The notes beneath the pieces were generated by a model that had not been told where the DNA came from, searched no databases, and was given only the letters and a program-made list of their open reading frames with translations. Positions 22,122-30,690 of a stretch of 64,000 bases of DNA are shown here, in pieces. Source of the stretch: Clostridium vitabionis (GTDB taxonomy: Bacteria > Bacillota > Clostridia > Lachnospirales > Lachnospiraceae); the NCBI RefSeq assembly GCF_015351765.1, contig NZ_JADKQA010000005.1:213510-277509 (forward strand). Reading direction: 5' to 3'. Numbering within the stretch: position 1 is the stretch's first letter; each line of letters opens with the position of its first letter. The position numbers and the translations under genes are program-made.

Positions 22122-23618
22122 ATGCTGATGACGCCAAAAGAATATATCGAAAGTCTCCGCAAGCTGAAAACCCGGGTATATATGTTCGGGGAAAAGATCG
22201 ACAACTGGGTGGACAATCCGATCATCCGCCCGTCCATCAACAGTGTCGCCATGACTTACGCGCTCGCGCTGGATCCGAAATATGAGGACACTATGACGGC
22301 AACGTCCATGTTCACCGGGGATAAAATCAACCGATTCACTCACATCCATCAGTCTGCAGAGGATCTTGTCAAAAAAGTCAAAATGCAGCGCCTGCTCGGC
22401 CAGAAGACTGCAGCCTGCTTCCAGCGTTGTGTCGGCATGGATGCGTTCAACGCAGTTTACTCCACCACCTACGAAATTGATGCGAAATACAAGACCCACT
22501 ACCACGAAAATTTCCGCAAATTCCTGATCATGGTCCAGCAGCACGATCTCACGGTTGACGGTGCCATGACTGACCCGAAGGGTGACCGAAGCAAGGCACC
22601 CCATGAGCAAAAAGATCCGGACATGTTCGTGCATGTGGTGGAGAGACGCCCGGATGGCATCGTTGTCTGCGGTGCGAAAGCCCATCAGACCGGCTCAATC
22701 AACTCCCACTGGCACATCTTCATGCCGACCATCGCCATGAAGAAGGAGGACGCGGATTGGGCGCTCTCCTTCGCCTGCCCGACCGACGCGGAAGGCCTGT
22801 ACATGATCTACGGCAGACAGAGCTGTGACACAAGGAAGCTCGAGGACTGCCCAATCGACCTCGGCAACGCAAAGTTCGGCGGACAGGAAGCGTTGGTTGT
22901 TCTCGACCACGTCTTCATCCCGAACGAGTACATCTTTATGAACGGTGAGTATGAATTTGCCGGGATGCTGGTTGAACGTTTCGCAGGTTATCACCGCCAG
23001 AGCTACGGCGGATGCAAGGTCGGCGTCGGCGACGTCCTGATCGGTGCCGCAGCTCTCGCCGCCGAATACAACGGTGTCGAGAAGGCAAGCCACATCAAGG
23101 ACAAGCTGATTGAAATGACCCATTTAAATGAAACCCTATACTCCTGCGGCATTGCCTGCTCCTGCGAGGGCTGCCCCACAAAGGCAGGGAATTATCAGAT
23201 TGACCTGCTCCTGGCGAACGTATGCAAACAGAATGTCACCCGCTTCCCCTATGAGATTGTCCGTCTGGCGGAGGACATCGCGGGCGGCCTGATGGTTACC
23301 ATGCCTTCCGAGAAGGATTTCCACTCGGATCTGCCCGTCGCGAAGGACGGATCCACAATCGGGGAAATCTGCAATAAGTACTTCGCTGCGAGGGACGATA
23401 TCCCCACAGAAGACCGCGAACGCATTCTCCGCTTCCTGGAAAATATGTGCCTCGGCGCGGCAGCTGTCGGCTACCGGACAGAATCCCTGCACGGTGCAGG
23501 CTCTCCACAAGCGCAGAGAATCATGATCGCGCGGCAGGGCAATATTGAGGCCAAGAAAGAGATGGCAAAGGAAATTGCCGGAATTACACACATCTCCGAT
23601 ACGGAAAAGAAGTCCTGA
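22122..23618 (+). CDS. abfD: 4-hydroxybutyryl-CoA dehydratase / vinylacetyl-CoA isomerase
   Basis: A 498-residue flavin and [4Fe-4S] enzyme that dehydrates 4-hydroxybutyryl-CoA to crotonyl-CoA by a ketyl-radical mechanism and isomerises vinylacetyl-CoA. It closely resembles the Clostridium aminobutyricum enzyme as I recall it, from MLMT at the N-terminus to the GYRTESLHGAGSPQAQRIMIARQGN segment. All four cluster ligands are in place: Cys99 and Cys103 (CFQRC), His291 and Cys298 (HRQSYGGC). GAMTDPKGDR and GGLMVTMPSE are also conserved. A GGAGG site precedes the ATG. The wider family includes 4-hydroxyphenylacetate hydroxylases, but those lack these ligands. Expected to be oxygen-sensitive. Confidence 0.95.
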   Translation: MLMTPKEYIESLRKLKTRVYMFGEKIDNWVDNPIIRPSINSVAMTYALALDPKYEDTMTATSMFTGDKINRFTHIHQSAEDLVKKVKMQRLLGQKTAACFQRCVGMDAFNAVYSTTYEIDAKYKTHYHENFRKFLIMVQQHDLTVDGAMTDPKGDRSKAPHEQKDPDMFVHVVERRPDGIVVCGAKAHQTGSINSHWHIFMPTIAMKKEDADWALSFACPTDAEGLYMIYGRQSCDTRKLEDCPIDLGNAKFGGQEALVVLDHVFIPNEYIFMNGEYEFAGMLVERFAGYHRQSYGGCKVGVGDVLIGAAALAAEYNGVEKASHIKDKLIEMTHLNETLYSCGIACSCEGCPTKAGNYQIDLLLANVCKQNVTRFPYEIVRLAEDIAGGLMVTMPSEKDFHSDLPVAKDGSTIGEICNKYFAARDDIPTEDRERILRFLENMCLGAAAVGYRTESLHGAGSPQAQRIMIARQGNIEAKKEMAKEIAGITHISDTEKKS

Positions 23619-23635
23619 GGACAGAAAGGAACTTT

Positions 23636-24817
23636 ATGGAATCCAAGGTTAAAAAGGTCGGTTTCGCAACCATATTTTCCATCGTATCTCTCTGGTTCAG
23701 CACTCACGCCGGGGGCGGATTCGCATCCGGCAACCAGGCCACCCACTATTTCGTCCAGTACGGCTGGACCTGCGCCATCGCGCCGATCGCGACGTTTGCT
23801 TTCCTCGCCTTCTGCTACCGGCAGGTTATCGTCATGTGCAACAATCACAACTTCAACAACTACAAGGAACTCTTCCAGGAACTCTGGAATCCTTTTCCAA
23901 AGCTGGAAATCCTCTTTGAAATCTATTTCTTCGTAATGCTGATCTGTGCCGTAGGTGCCGCAATTGCCGGCGCAGCACAGCTGCTGACGGACATGATCGG
24001 TGTTCCTTATGTCCTGGCCATCCTTGTCGTTTCTATCATCCTGCTTTTGCTCACCATCTTCGGTCCCACTCTGCTCGCCAGGGCAGCAACGCTGATGACG
24101 ATCGTTATCTTGTTCTGCTGCTTCATTATTTACTTTATTGGCATTGCTGCAAAGGGTGATGTCATCATGGATGTCCTGAGTAACTTTAAAAACTCGCCGG
24201 CAGACGGTTTCACTGCCCACAGCGGAATGACAATCTTCAAGAACATTGTTACCTACGCCGGTTTCCAGTGCGGTGTCGTTCCCGCCCTTGCAAGCTGCGG
24301 AACAGCGCTGAAAACCAGGAAAAACGCGACGCTTGCCATGATCGGCGGCGGCTTCATCAACGCCCTTGCGCTCATTCTCTCCTGCCTGATGCTGCTTGGC
24401 TGGTACAGCGAGACCAAAGGGAATCCCCTTCCGCTCCTTGCTGCCTGCAATGCGATGGGCGGCGGCATTCTCACCTGGCTGTACGCGATCGCCCTGTTCA
24501 TGTGCTTCATCTCCACCGGCGTCTCCCTGATCTACGGCCTGGTTCCCCGCTTTGAGAACACTGGTGTTCTCAAGAAAATCGATAACCTTTATGTTCGCCG
24601 CTCGGTCATTTCCATCCTGGGCATGGTAATTCCCGCCCTCTTCTCTCTGGTTGGCCTGACCAACGTGGTCAAATACGGCTATCAGTTCGCAGGGCTTCTC
24701 GGATTCTTCGTTCTTCTGCTCCCGCTGCTCTTCATCGGAACCTACAAGAACTGGAAATATTCAAAAGATCATCCGAACGGCAGCCCGATGGAAGAGGAAT
24801 ACCTGAACGCGATCTGA
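23636..24817 (+). CDS. multi-span carrier, YkvI-like, probable hydroxy-acid transporter
   Basis: A 393-residue integral membrane protein with about ten or eleven hydrophobic spans. The first span contains STHAGGGFASGNQ, a glycine-rich unwound-helix sequence typical of the YkvI branch of the LeuT/APC fold. No signal peptide; the C-terminus (KYSKDHPNGSPMEEEYL) is hydrophilic. It is embedded in the operon 17 bases after abfD, so it most likely imports the substrate of the pathway, such as 4-hydroxybutyrate or another short hydroxy acid. The substrate is an inference from position only. Confidence 0.75.
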   Translation: MESKVKKVGFATIFSIVSLWFSTHAGGGFASGNQATHYFVQYGWTCAIAPIATFAFLAFCYRQVIVMCNNHNFNNYKELFQELWNPFPKLEILFEIYFFVMLICAVGAAIAGAAQLLTDMIGVPYVLAILVVSIILLLLTIFGPTLLARAATLMTIVILFCCFIIYFIGIAAKGDVIMDVLSNFKNSPADGFTAHSGMTIFKNIVTYAGFQCGVVPALASCGTALKTRKNATLAMIGGGFINALALILSCLMLLGWYSETKGNPLPLLAACNAMGGGILTWLYAIALFMCFISTGVSLIYGLVPRFENTGVLKKIDNLYVRRSVISILGMVIPALFSLVGLTNVVKYGYQFAGLLGFFVLLLPLLFIGTYKNWKYSKDHPNGSPMEEEYLNAI

Positions 24818-24853
24818 GACTCGTAAATCTTCCCGGAAAGGAGACAACGAATT

Positions 24854-26131
24854 ATGGAAGAATTAACGCTGGAACAGCAGAAAACCATGAGCTCCCGCGA
24901 CCTTCTGAATTACTATCTGGGCAAATCCTATGATGATGCCCGCCACGCCCACGAGAACGGTAAGCTGGTCTGCTGGTCAACTTCAATCGCCCCGTCGGAG
25001 TTCTGTGAGACCATGGATGTCTGCCTGGTCTATCCGGAAAATCACGCGGCGGCGATCGGTGCCAAGAAAGGCGCTCTGGACATGATCGATGCCGCGGAAA
25101 AGCTGGGATATAACCCTGATATCTGCTCTTACGCACGGGTCAATCTTGCCTATATGGAACTTCTCGCCGAGGAAGCGAGAACCGGCGTCACCCCGAAGGA
25201 GCTGGCGGACTGTCCCGCCGAGCGGATCCCGCTCCCGGACTTCATCCTCGTCTGCAACAACATCTGCAACACCCTGCTCAAGTGGTATGAGAACATTGCG
25301 GCGGAGCTCGGCGTCCCCTACATCATCATCGACGTCCCCTACAACCACACCATGCCGGTGCCTCAGTACTACAAAGACTACATCCGCAGCCAGTTCGGCT
25401 ACGCGATCCACCAGCTCGAGGAGATCTGCGGAAAGCCGTTTGACTATGACCGCTTCCAGAAGGTAATGGAGCAGACACAGCGATCCGTTGCGGCTTGGGA
25501 CAAGGCGATGTCCATGGCCGACGTCAAGCCGTCTCCGATGAAGGGCTTCGACATTTTCAATTATATGGCCTTGATTGTATGCGCACGCAGCAAGAAGGAT
25601 TCCGAGATTGTCTTCAACCGGTTCACCGAGGAGATGGAGGCCAAGATTGCCGCCGGCGAGGATGCTTTCAAAGGAAATGAAAAACACCGACTGACCTGGG
25701 AGGGAATCGCCTGCTGGCCTTACCTCGGCCACACCTTCAAGGCGCTCAAGAATCTCGGCATCAACATGACCGGGTCTACCTACCCGGGCTCCTGGTCGAT
25801 GCATTACCATCCGGGAAATCTCGATGAAATGGCGACGGCCTACGCGACCGTCTATGGCAATACCTGCCTGGAGAACAAGGTGAAGGTCATCAGCGATGTG
25901 GTCAAAGCCGGAAAATGTGACGGTGTCGCCTATCACCTGAACCGCAGCTGCAAGCTGATGAGCTTCCTGAATGTGGAGATCGCCGATCTCGTCAAGAAGG
26001 AAACCGGGACACCGTTCGTGAACTTCGACGGCGACCAGACTGACCCGCGGAATTTCTCTGAGGCACAGTTCGACCTGCGCATGCAGGCGCTGTCCGAAGT
26101 CATGGACTCCAGGAAGGAGGAAGACAAATGA
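24854..26131 (+). CDS. 2-hydroxyacyl-CoA dehydratase, large (HgdA/LcdA-type) subunit
   Basis: A 425-residue member of the benzoyl-CoA reductase/2-hydroxyglutaryl-CoA dehydratase family. Family members bind a [4Fe-4S] cluster and, with their partner, remove water from (R)-2-hydroxyacyl-CoA after a single-electron injection. Candidate cluster cysteines lie in CNNICNTLLKWYE (about residue 135) and in HLNRSCKLMSF (about 363). The size pair 425/372 is close to lactoyl-CoA and phenyllactoyl/isocaproyl dehydratases, but substrate cannot be read from the sequence. It overlaps the next gene by four bases (ATGA). The ATP-dependent activator protein such enzymes need is not in this window. Confidence 0.85.
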   Translation: MEELTLEQQKTMSSRDLLNYYLGKSYDDARHAHENGKLVCWSTSIAPSEFCETMDVCLVYPENHAAAIGAKKGALDMIDAAEKLGYNPDICSYARVNLAYMELLAEEARTGVTPKELADCPAERIPLPDFILVCNNICNTLLKWYENIAAELGVPYIIIDVPYNHTMPVPQYYKDYIRSQFGYAIHQLEEICGKPFDYDRFQKVMEQTQRSVAAWDKAMSMADVKPSPMKGFDIFNYMALIVCARSKKDSEIVFNRFTEEMEAKIAAGEDAFKGNEKHRLTWEGIACWPYLGHTFKALKNLGINMTGSTYPGSWSMHYHPGNLDEMATAYATVYGNTCLENKVKVISDVVKAGKCDGVAYHLNRSCKLMSFLNVEIADLVKKETGTPFVNFDGDQTDPRNFSEAQFDLRMQALSEVMDSRKEEDK

Positions 26132-27246
26132 GCGACATCAACCAGCTTCTTGACGAATTTCACCAGATCGCGGCAGACCCAGCCGGCGCGGTAGCCCGAT
26201 GGAAGAAGGAGACCGGCAAGGGCGCGGTCGGCATCCTCCCCGTCTACGCCCCGGAGGAAATGGTTCACGCAACCGGATTTCTTCCCGTCGGCATCTGGGG
26301 CGGACATGTGGAAATCTCCGAAGCCCGCGCTTTCCTTCCGGCCTTCGCCTGCTCGATCATGCAGTCCATCATGGAATTTGCGATCAAGGGCGTCTACGAC
26401 GACCTCACTGCCGTCCTGATCTCCTCCCCCTGCGACACGCTGAAGTGCTTCGGCCAGAAGTGGAAGGGGAAATGCCCGGCCATCCAGTTCGTCCAGCCCC
26501 AGAACCGCGTCCTCGACGCCGCAAATGTATTCCTCGCCGAGGAATACCGCGTTGTCCGCGCAAAGCTGGAGTCTGTGACCGGTGTAGTAATCACCGATGA
26601 AGCGCTGGAGAACAGTATCCACATCTACAATGCTAACCGCGCGGAGATGCGCCGATTCACCATCCTTGCCCGGAAGCATCCGGAGCTGATCTCCCCGGCT
26701 GCACGCCATGATGTCATCAAATCCCGCTACTTTATGGAAAAGAGTGCCCACACAAAGAAAGTCCGCGAGCTGAACGATCTTCTCTCCCAGCAGCCGGACA
26801 AAGTATGGCCGGGAAAGAAAGTTGTCCTCACCGGGATCACGGCAGAGCCCACAGAAATGCTGAATATGTTCGCCAAAGCCGGATTTGCGGTTGTCGCTGA
26901 TGACCTCGCCCACGAATCCCGCCAGTTCAGCCACGATGTTCCCGAGGGCGGATCACCGCTTTACCGCCTGGCGAAATGGTGGACAACACTGGAGAGCTGT
27001 TCCCTGGCGACCGACCGGCATAAGCGCCGCATTGACACCCTGATGGACACCATCTACTCCACCGCTGCGGACGGCGTAATCGTCTGCATGATGAAGTTCT
27101 GTGACCCGGAGGAATTTGATTACCCGATCATTTTCAAGCGCCTCCAGGCTGCGCACATTCCGGTCCTCTATCTGGAAATTGACCAGGCTGCGGACAGTTT
27201 TGAGCAGATCCGCACCAAGATCCAGAGCTTTACCGAGATGCTGTGA
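26128..27246 (+). CDS. 2-hydroxyacyl-CoA dehydratase, small (HgdB-type) subunit
   Basis: A 372-residue partner of the preceding gene. It has the family signature SSPCDTLKCFGQKW (about residue 98), a conserved early GILPVYAPEEMVHATGFLPVG, and a later cysteine in VCMMKFCDPEEFDYP. These cysteines probably hold the second [4Fe-4S] cluster. The ATGA overlap with the large subunit suggests coupled translation in equal amounts. Within this operon a 2-hydroxybutyryl-CoA substrate would give crotonyl-CoA, the same intermediate AbfD makes; that is a hypothesis. Confidence 0.85.
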   Translation: MSDINQLLDEFHQIAADPAGAVARWKKETGKGAVGILPVYAPEEMVHATGFLPVGIWGGHVEISEARAFLPAFACSIMQSIMEFAIKGVYDDLTAVLISSPCDTLKCFGQKWKGKCPAIQFVQPQNRVLDAANVFLAEEYRVVRAKLESVTGVVITDEALENSIHIYNANRAEMRRFTILARKHPELISPAARHDVIKSRYFMEKSAHTKKVRELNDLLSQQPDKVWPGKKVVLTGITAEPTEMLNMFAKAGFAVVADDLAHESRQFSHDVPEGGSPLYRLAKWWTTLESCSLATDRHKRRIDTLMDTIYSTAADGVIVCMMKFCDPEEFDYPIIFKRLQAAHIPVLYLEIDQAADSFEQIRTKIQSFTEML

Positions 27247-27252
27247 CTTTTC

Positions 27253-27283
27253 TTCGGCATCCGGAGCCTGTCCGGATGCCGAA
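27253..27283 (+). promoter_or_regulatory. intercistronic hairpin
   Basis: TTCGGCATCCGGA-gcctg-TCCGGATGCCGAA, a perfect 13-bp stem directly after the stop codon of the dehydratase small subunit. No T-run follows, so it probably stabilises mRNA ends or partly attenuates expression of the CoA-transferase rather than ending the operon. Confidence 0.6.
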
Positions 27284-27372
27284 ACCCCCGGGAGATTGAA
27301 ATCCCACACACACATATCCCGGATTTTCCAACTTGCTCTGTTTCCCGTTTCAGGGAAAGAAAGGAGATTTTT

Positions 27373-28728
27373 ATGAGCTTTACCTCTTTTGAAGAAGAAT
27401 ACAAGCAGAAACTCACCACACCGGCAGAGGCTGTCAAGGTTGTCAAGGATGGCGACTGGGTTGTCTACGGAGAATTTGTCACCACGACGCCCGCCCTGGA
27501 CAAGGCTCTCGCCGCCCGCAAGGATGAGCTCCATGACGTACACATTGAGGCATGCACGCTTCGCTTTAATACTGCTGTTTATCAGGTGGATCCGGAGCAC
27601 AAGGTATTCGACATCAACGACCGCTCGCTCACCCCGTACTCCCGCAAGCAGGGCGCCTACTACATGGTCGGCAGCTACGAGGAGAACATCAAGTCCATGA
27701 CCATGGGGCATCACCGGAATGTCGCCTTCATCTCCGTCTGCCCGATGGACAAGCACGGCTTCTTCAACCTCTCCCTGACCTGCTCCGACTCCCAGGCTCT
27801 GATCGACACCTGCGATTACATCATCGTGGAGGTAAACAAATCCCTCCCGTACTGCTGTGGCGGCGGTGAGGCTTCTTTCCACATTTCCCAGGTGGACGCG
27901 ATTGTCGAGGGCGACAACCAGCCGCCGGAATCCCTGCCCGCCGTGCCCTCCGCGGACGAGGACACCCAGATCGCAAAGCTGATCATGAACGAGCTCGAGG
28001 ACGGCTGCTGCCTCCAGCTGGGCATCGGCGGCATCCCGAACAAGGTTGGCGAATTTATCGCAGACTCCGATATCAAGGATCTCGGCGTGCACACCGAGAT
28101 GATGATGGACGCCTTCATGAAGCTGTACAAGACAGGGAAGATCACCAACCGCAACAAGGCAATCAACAAGGGGAAAATGGTCTACACTTTCGCGATGGGC
28201 TCGTCGGAGCTGTACGACTTCCTGGATCACAATGAGGCTGCGCTGAAATTCCCGTCCAACTATACCAATGATCCGTATGTCATCGCCAAGAACCCGAAAG
28301 TATTCGCCATCAACAACTGCCTCCACGTTGACCTCTTTACGCAGGTCTCCTCAGAATCCGTCGGCTTCAAGCAGATTTCCGGCGTCGGCGGCCAGTGGGA
28401 CTTCCTCTACGGCGCATTTCTTTCCGAAGGCGGCAAAGGATTCGTGTGCATGCACTCGACCAGCCGGCGTAAAGACAAGGATGGCAACTGGAAAGTAGAA
28501 TCCCGCATTGTCCCGACATTCGCTCCCGGCACCTGCGTATCTGTTCCGCGCCATCACACCTTCTACGTTGTAACCGAATATGGCTGCAAGAATATGAAGG
28601 GGCTCTCCACATGGGAGCGTGCCGAAGCGATTATCTCTCTCGCCCATCCGGACTTCCGCGATGAGCTGATCAAAAAAGCTGAAGAAATGAAGATTTGGCG
28701 CCGCTCGAATAAGACTGACTGGTTCTGA
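27373..28728 (+). CDS. acyl-CoA:acetate CoA-transferase (4-hydroxybutyrate/butyrate type)
   Basis: A 451-residue member of the acetyl-CoA hydrolase/transferase family that includes 4-hydroxybutyrate CoA-transferase (AbfT, Cat2) and butyryl-CoA:acetate CoA-transferase. The oxyanion loop GIGGIP is at 217-222, and the likely catalytic glutamate is E242 in VHTEMMMD. The acyl-CoA-binding GVGGQWDF is at 337-344. An AAAGGAG site lies before the ATG. As the last gene of the operon it would activate the imported hydroxy acid with CoA taken from acetyl-CoA. I place it nearer AbfT from context, but the family members are hard to separate by eye. Confidence 0.88.
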   Translation: MSFTSFEEEYKQKLTTPAEAVKVVKDGDWVVYGEFVTTTPALDKALAARKDELHDVHIEACTLRFNTAVYQVDPEHKVFDINDRSLTPYSRKQGAYYMVGSYEENIKSMTMGHHRNVAFISVCPMDKHGFFNLSLTCSDSQALIDTCDYIIVEVNKSLPYCCGGGEASFHISQVDAIVEGDNQPPESLPAVPSADEDTQIAKLIMNELEDGCCLQLGIGGIPNKVGEFIADSDIKDLGVHTEMMMDAFMKLYKTGKITNRNKAINKGKMVYTFAMGSSELYDFLDHNEAALKFPSNYTNDPYVIAKNPKVFAINNCLHVDLFTQVSSESVGFKQISGVGGQWDFLYGAFLSEGGKGFVCMHSTSRRKDKDGNWKVESRIVPTFAPGTCVSVPRHHTFYVVTEYGCKNMKGLSTWERAEAIISLAHPDFRDELIKKAEEMKIWRRSNKTDWF

Positions 28729-28761
28729 TCCCTCACACCCCTTGTGATCAGGAATCATCAA

Positions 28762-28812
28762 AATGAGCTGATGTCATCCCGCCCGGATGGCACCAGCTCA
28801 TTCTTTTGTTTC
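28762..28812 (+). terminator. terminator of the hydroxyacyl-CoA operon
   Basis: AATGAGCTG and CAGCTCATT close a longer stem that also contains CATCC/GGATG, followed by CTTTTGTTTC. It lies between the CoA-transferase and the convergent DUF1934 gene and may act in both directions. Confidence 0.85.
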
Positions 28813-28843
28813 TTTCAGTCTTCCTTTCAAGAATATAGATGAT

Positions 28844-29275
28844 TTACGCCACCGCCGCTTTCGGCTTCGCCTCGACCGACGCGTGTACCTCCGACGCCGC
28901 CCCCTCATTCATCTCCACCGTATAATCAATTTCCAGGCGGTATTTCTCCTCCGTCAGGGTGAAAGAAACCCCGAACGTGTTGATCGTGAGATACAGCGGT
29001 CCGTAGGGCGTGGAATAGCAGCACATCGTGGTCTTCCCTGCCTCAAACTCGAGGCGGCCGCTGCTGCCGCGGATGATCTCCGCGCGCCGGCCGTCCCCGG
29101 ACACCAGGACCGTGCAGCGGACAGGATCATTTTCCCCCTCCACCAGCTCATCGTAGATGAGGAAATATTTCCCGTTCTTCTCAAAATAGCTGCCCGGCGC
29201 AACGAGGGAGATCTGATTGCTATCCCCGTCGATGCTGTGAAATCCGGTCACGCTGACCACCACGTCCCTCTTCAT
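28844..29275 (-). CDS. DUF1934 (YwiB-like) beta-barrel protein
   Basis: A 143-residue protein of the DUF1934 family. The N-terminus MKRDVVVSVTGFHSIDGDSNQISLVAPGSYF and the STPYGPLYLTINTFGVSFTLT core are typical; the fold is a calycin-like beta barrel and the biochemical role is unknown. The start codon overlaps the ddl stop codon by one base (TGATG), so it is co-translated with ddl. The last 20 residues are an Ala/Glu/Lys tail (VHASVEAKPKAAVA). Confidence 0.85.
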   Translation of the reverse strand: MKRDVVVSVTGFHSIDGDSNQISLVAPGSYFEKNGKYFLIYDELVEGENDPVRCTVLVSGDGRRAEIIRGSSGRLEFEAGKTTMCCYSTPYGPLYLTINTFGVSFTLTEEKYRLEIDYTVEMNEGAASEVHASVEAKPKAAVA

Positions 29276-30333
29276 CAGTACCTCCCGGCGCCAAGCTCGA
29301 TGAGTTTCGTCATCAGGGCTTTCTTATCGATGCCCGCGCCCTCCGCGATCATCGGGTACATGCTGATCGCCGTGAAGCCGGGCATGGTGTTGAGCTCATT
29401 GAAAATAACCGTTCCGTCCTCCCGGACAAAAAAGTCGATGCGGGCAAGGCCGTAGCCGTCCACCGCGCGGAAGATGTCGACGGCGTCCTTCATGACTTTC
29501 TCCTTTGCTCCCGCCGGAAGCTCTGGATCGACAACCGTCCGGGATTCCGGATTGTTGTACTTGGCGTCATAATCGTAGAAGTCCGCGGCTGCCTGCACCT
29601 CGCCGACGCCGAAGGCACGGATCTCCTCGCTTCCGCCGCCGAAGACCGCACACTCGACCTCACGGCCGACGATCATCTCCTCGACAAGGATTTTTCGGTC
29701 ATGCTGCGCCGCGAGACGAAGGCCGGAGACAAGCATTTCCCGATTTTCCGCCTTTGTCACCCCGCAGGATGAACCCGCGCGGGACGGCTTGATGAAGACC
29801 GGGTAAGCAAAACGGCTTTCCACCCGGGAGACCACCGCGTCCATATCGACGAGCTGCTCCGCGAGAACCGGGACATAGGCCGCCTGGCGCACGGTGCCAA
29901 GGCTGTCCACAATAATCTTCGTATAGAATTTATCCATAGAGACTGCCGAGGCCAGGACGCCGCACCCGACATAGGGGAGCTTTGCCAGCTCAAAAATCCC
30001 CTGAACTGTGCCGTCCTCGCCGTAGAGGCCGTGGAGGACCGGGAACGCGACGTCCACCGGGATGCGGCGGAATGTACCGCCGTCCTCACAGAGAACCGCC
30101 TTCTCCTCCGCGTCCGGAAGAAGCCATGCCGATTTTCCGGTCTCCCGCCAGGTATCCTGCTCAATCTCCCCGACAGAATCCACGAGCAGCCAGCGGCCGG
30201 ACTTGGTGATCCCGACGAGAACGGTGTCATAGCGCTCCGGATCGATGTTCCGGATCACATTGACCGCGGATTTGCAGGAAACCTCATGCTCCGAGGACTG
30301 TCCCCCGAACAGAACCAGTACTTTCTTTTTCAT
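29275..30333 (-). CDS. ddl: D-alanine--D-alanine ligase
   Basis: A 352-residue ATP-grasp ligase that makes D-Ala-D-Ala for peptidoglycan. The N-terminus has VLFGGQSSEHEVS; the substrate loop is FYDYDAKYNNPES, of the D-Ala-D-Ala type rather than the D-lactate-accepting VanA type; the metal site is in ARIDFFVREDGTVIFNELNTMPGFT. GGAAAGG precedes the ATG. It forms a two-gene unit with the DUF1934 gene behind an extended -10 promoter. Confidence 0.96.
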   Translation of the reverse strand: MKKKVLVLFGGQSSEHEVSCKSAVNVIRNIDPERYDTVLVGITKSGRWLLVDSVGEIEQDTWRETGKSAWLLPDAEEKAVLCEDGGTFRRIPVDVAFPVLHGLYGEDGTVQGIFELAKLPYVGCGVLASAVSMDKFYTKIIVDSLGTVRQAAYVPVLAEQLVDMDAVVSRVESRFAYPVFIKPSRAGSSCGVTKAENREMLVSGLRLAAQHDRKILVEEMIVGREVECAVFGGGSEEIRAFGVGEVQAAADFYDYDAKYNNPESRTVVDPELPAGAKEKVMKDAVDIFRAVDGYGLARIDFFVREDGTVIFNELNTMPGFTAISMYPMIAEGAGIDKKALMTKLIELGAGRY

Positions 30334-30405
30334 CTCTATCCTTTCCGCGGCGCGAAGAAACCGCCGCCCGGCAATCTTCCGATCATCGACTTTTTGATTC
30401 GGCCT

Positions 30406-30414
30406 ATTATAGCA
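30406..30414 (-). promoter_or_regulatory. extended -10 promoter for ddl
   Basis: TGCTATAAT, a perfect -10 with the TGn extension, about 70 bases upstream of the ddl ATG. The -35 region is poor, as is usual for extended -10 promoters. The rest of the 30334-30690 gap holds the terminator below and nothing else I recognise. Confidence 0.65.
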
Positions 30415-30509
30415 CAGAACTGTGGCTTCTGCACGGGAAGAAGGAAAATACCTTCCGGGGGCAGGTCAAAGTCCTCCGCAGGAATAATGGCTCCGCCGCC
30501 CCCAGGGAC

Positions 30510-30551
30510 AAAAAGAGCCCCGGAGGCGGAGGCTGACCTCCGGAACCGGGG
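30510..30551 (-). terminator. terminator of the RND efflux operon
   Basis: On the minus strand CCCCGG...CGGAGG pairs with CCTCCG...CCGGGG around a three-base internal mismatch, followed by CTCTTTTT. It lies about 140 bases after the last TolC-like gene. Confidence 0.85.
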
Positions 30552-30690
30552 TTCCTGAACGGAGAACAGAGCTATTATACCGCGATTTGCGGTGGAAGGA
30601 AACCGGGAAACCCGCCGCGGCGGATGACACGCACTCCCGCCTCGGACGGCCACGGCAGGCTTGCGCGGTTACCCGTGGCGGATTCCCTTC

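Noticed and set aside
19147..28728. Classical butyrate-synthesis operon (crt-bcd-etfBA-thl-hbd)
   Set aside because: bcd and etfBA are absent, abfD and a 2-hydroxyacyl-CoA dehydratase are present, and control is by sigma-54, so a catabolic role fits better.
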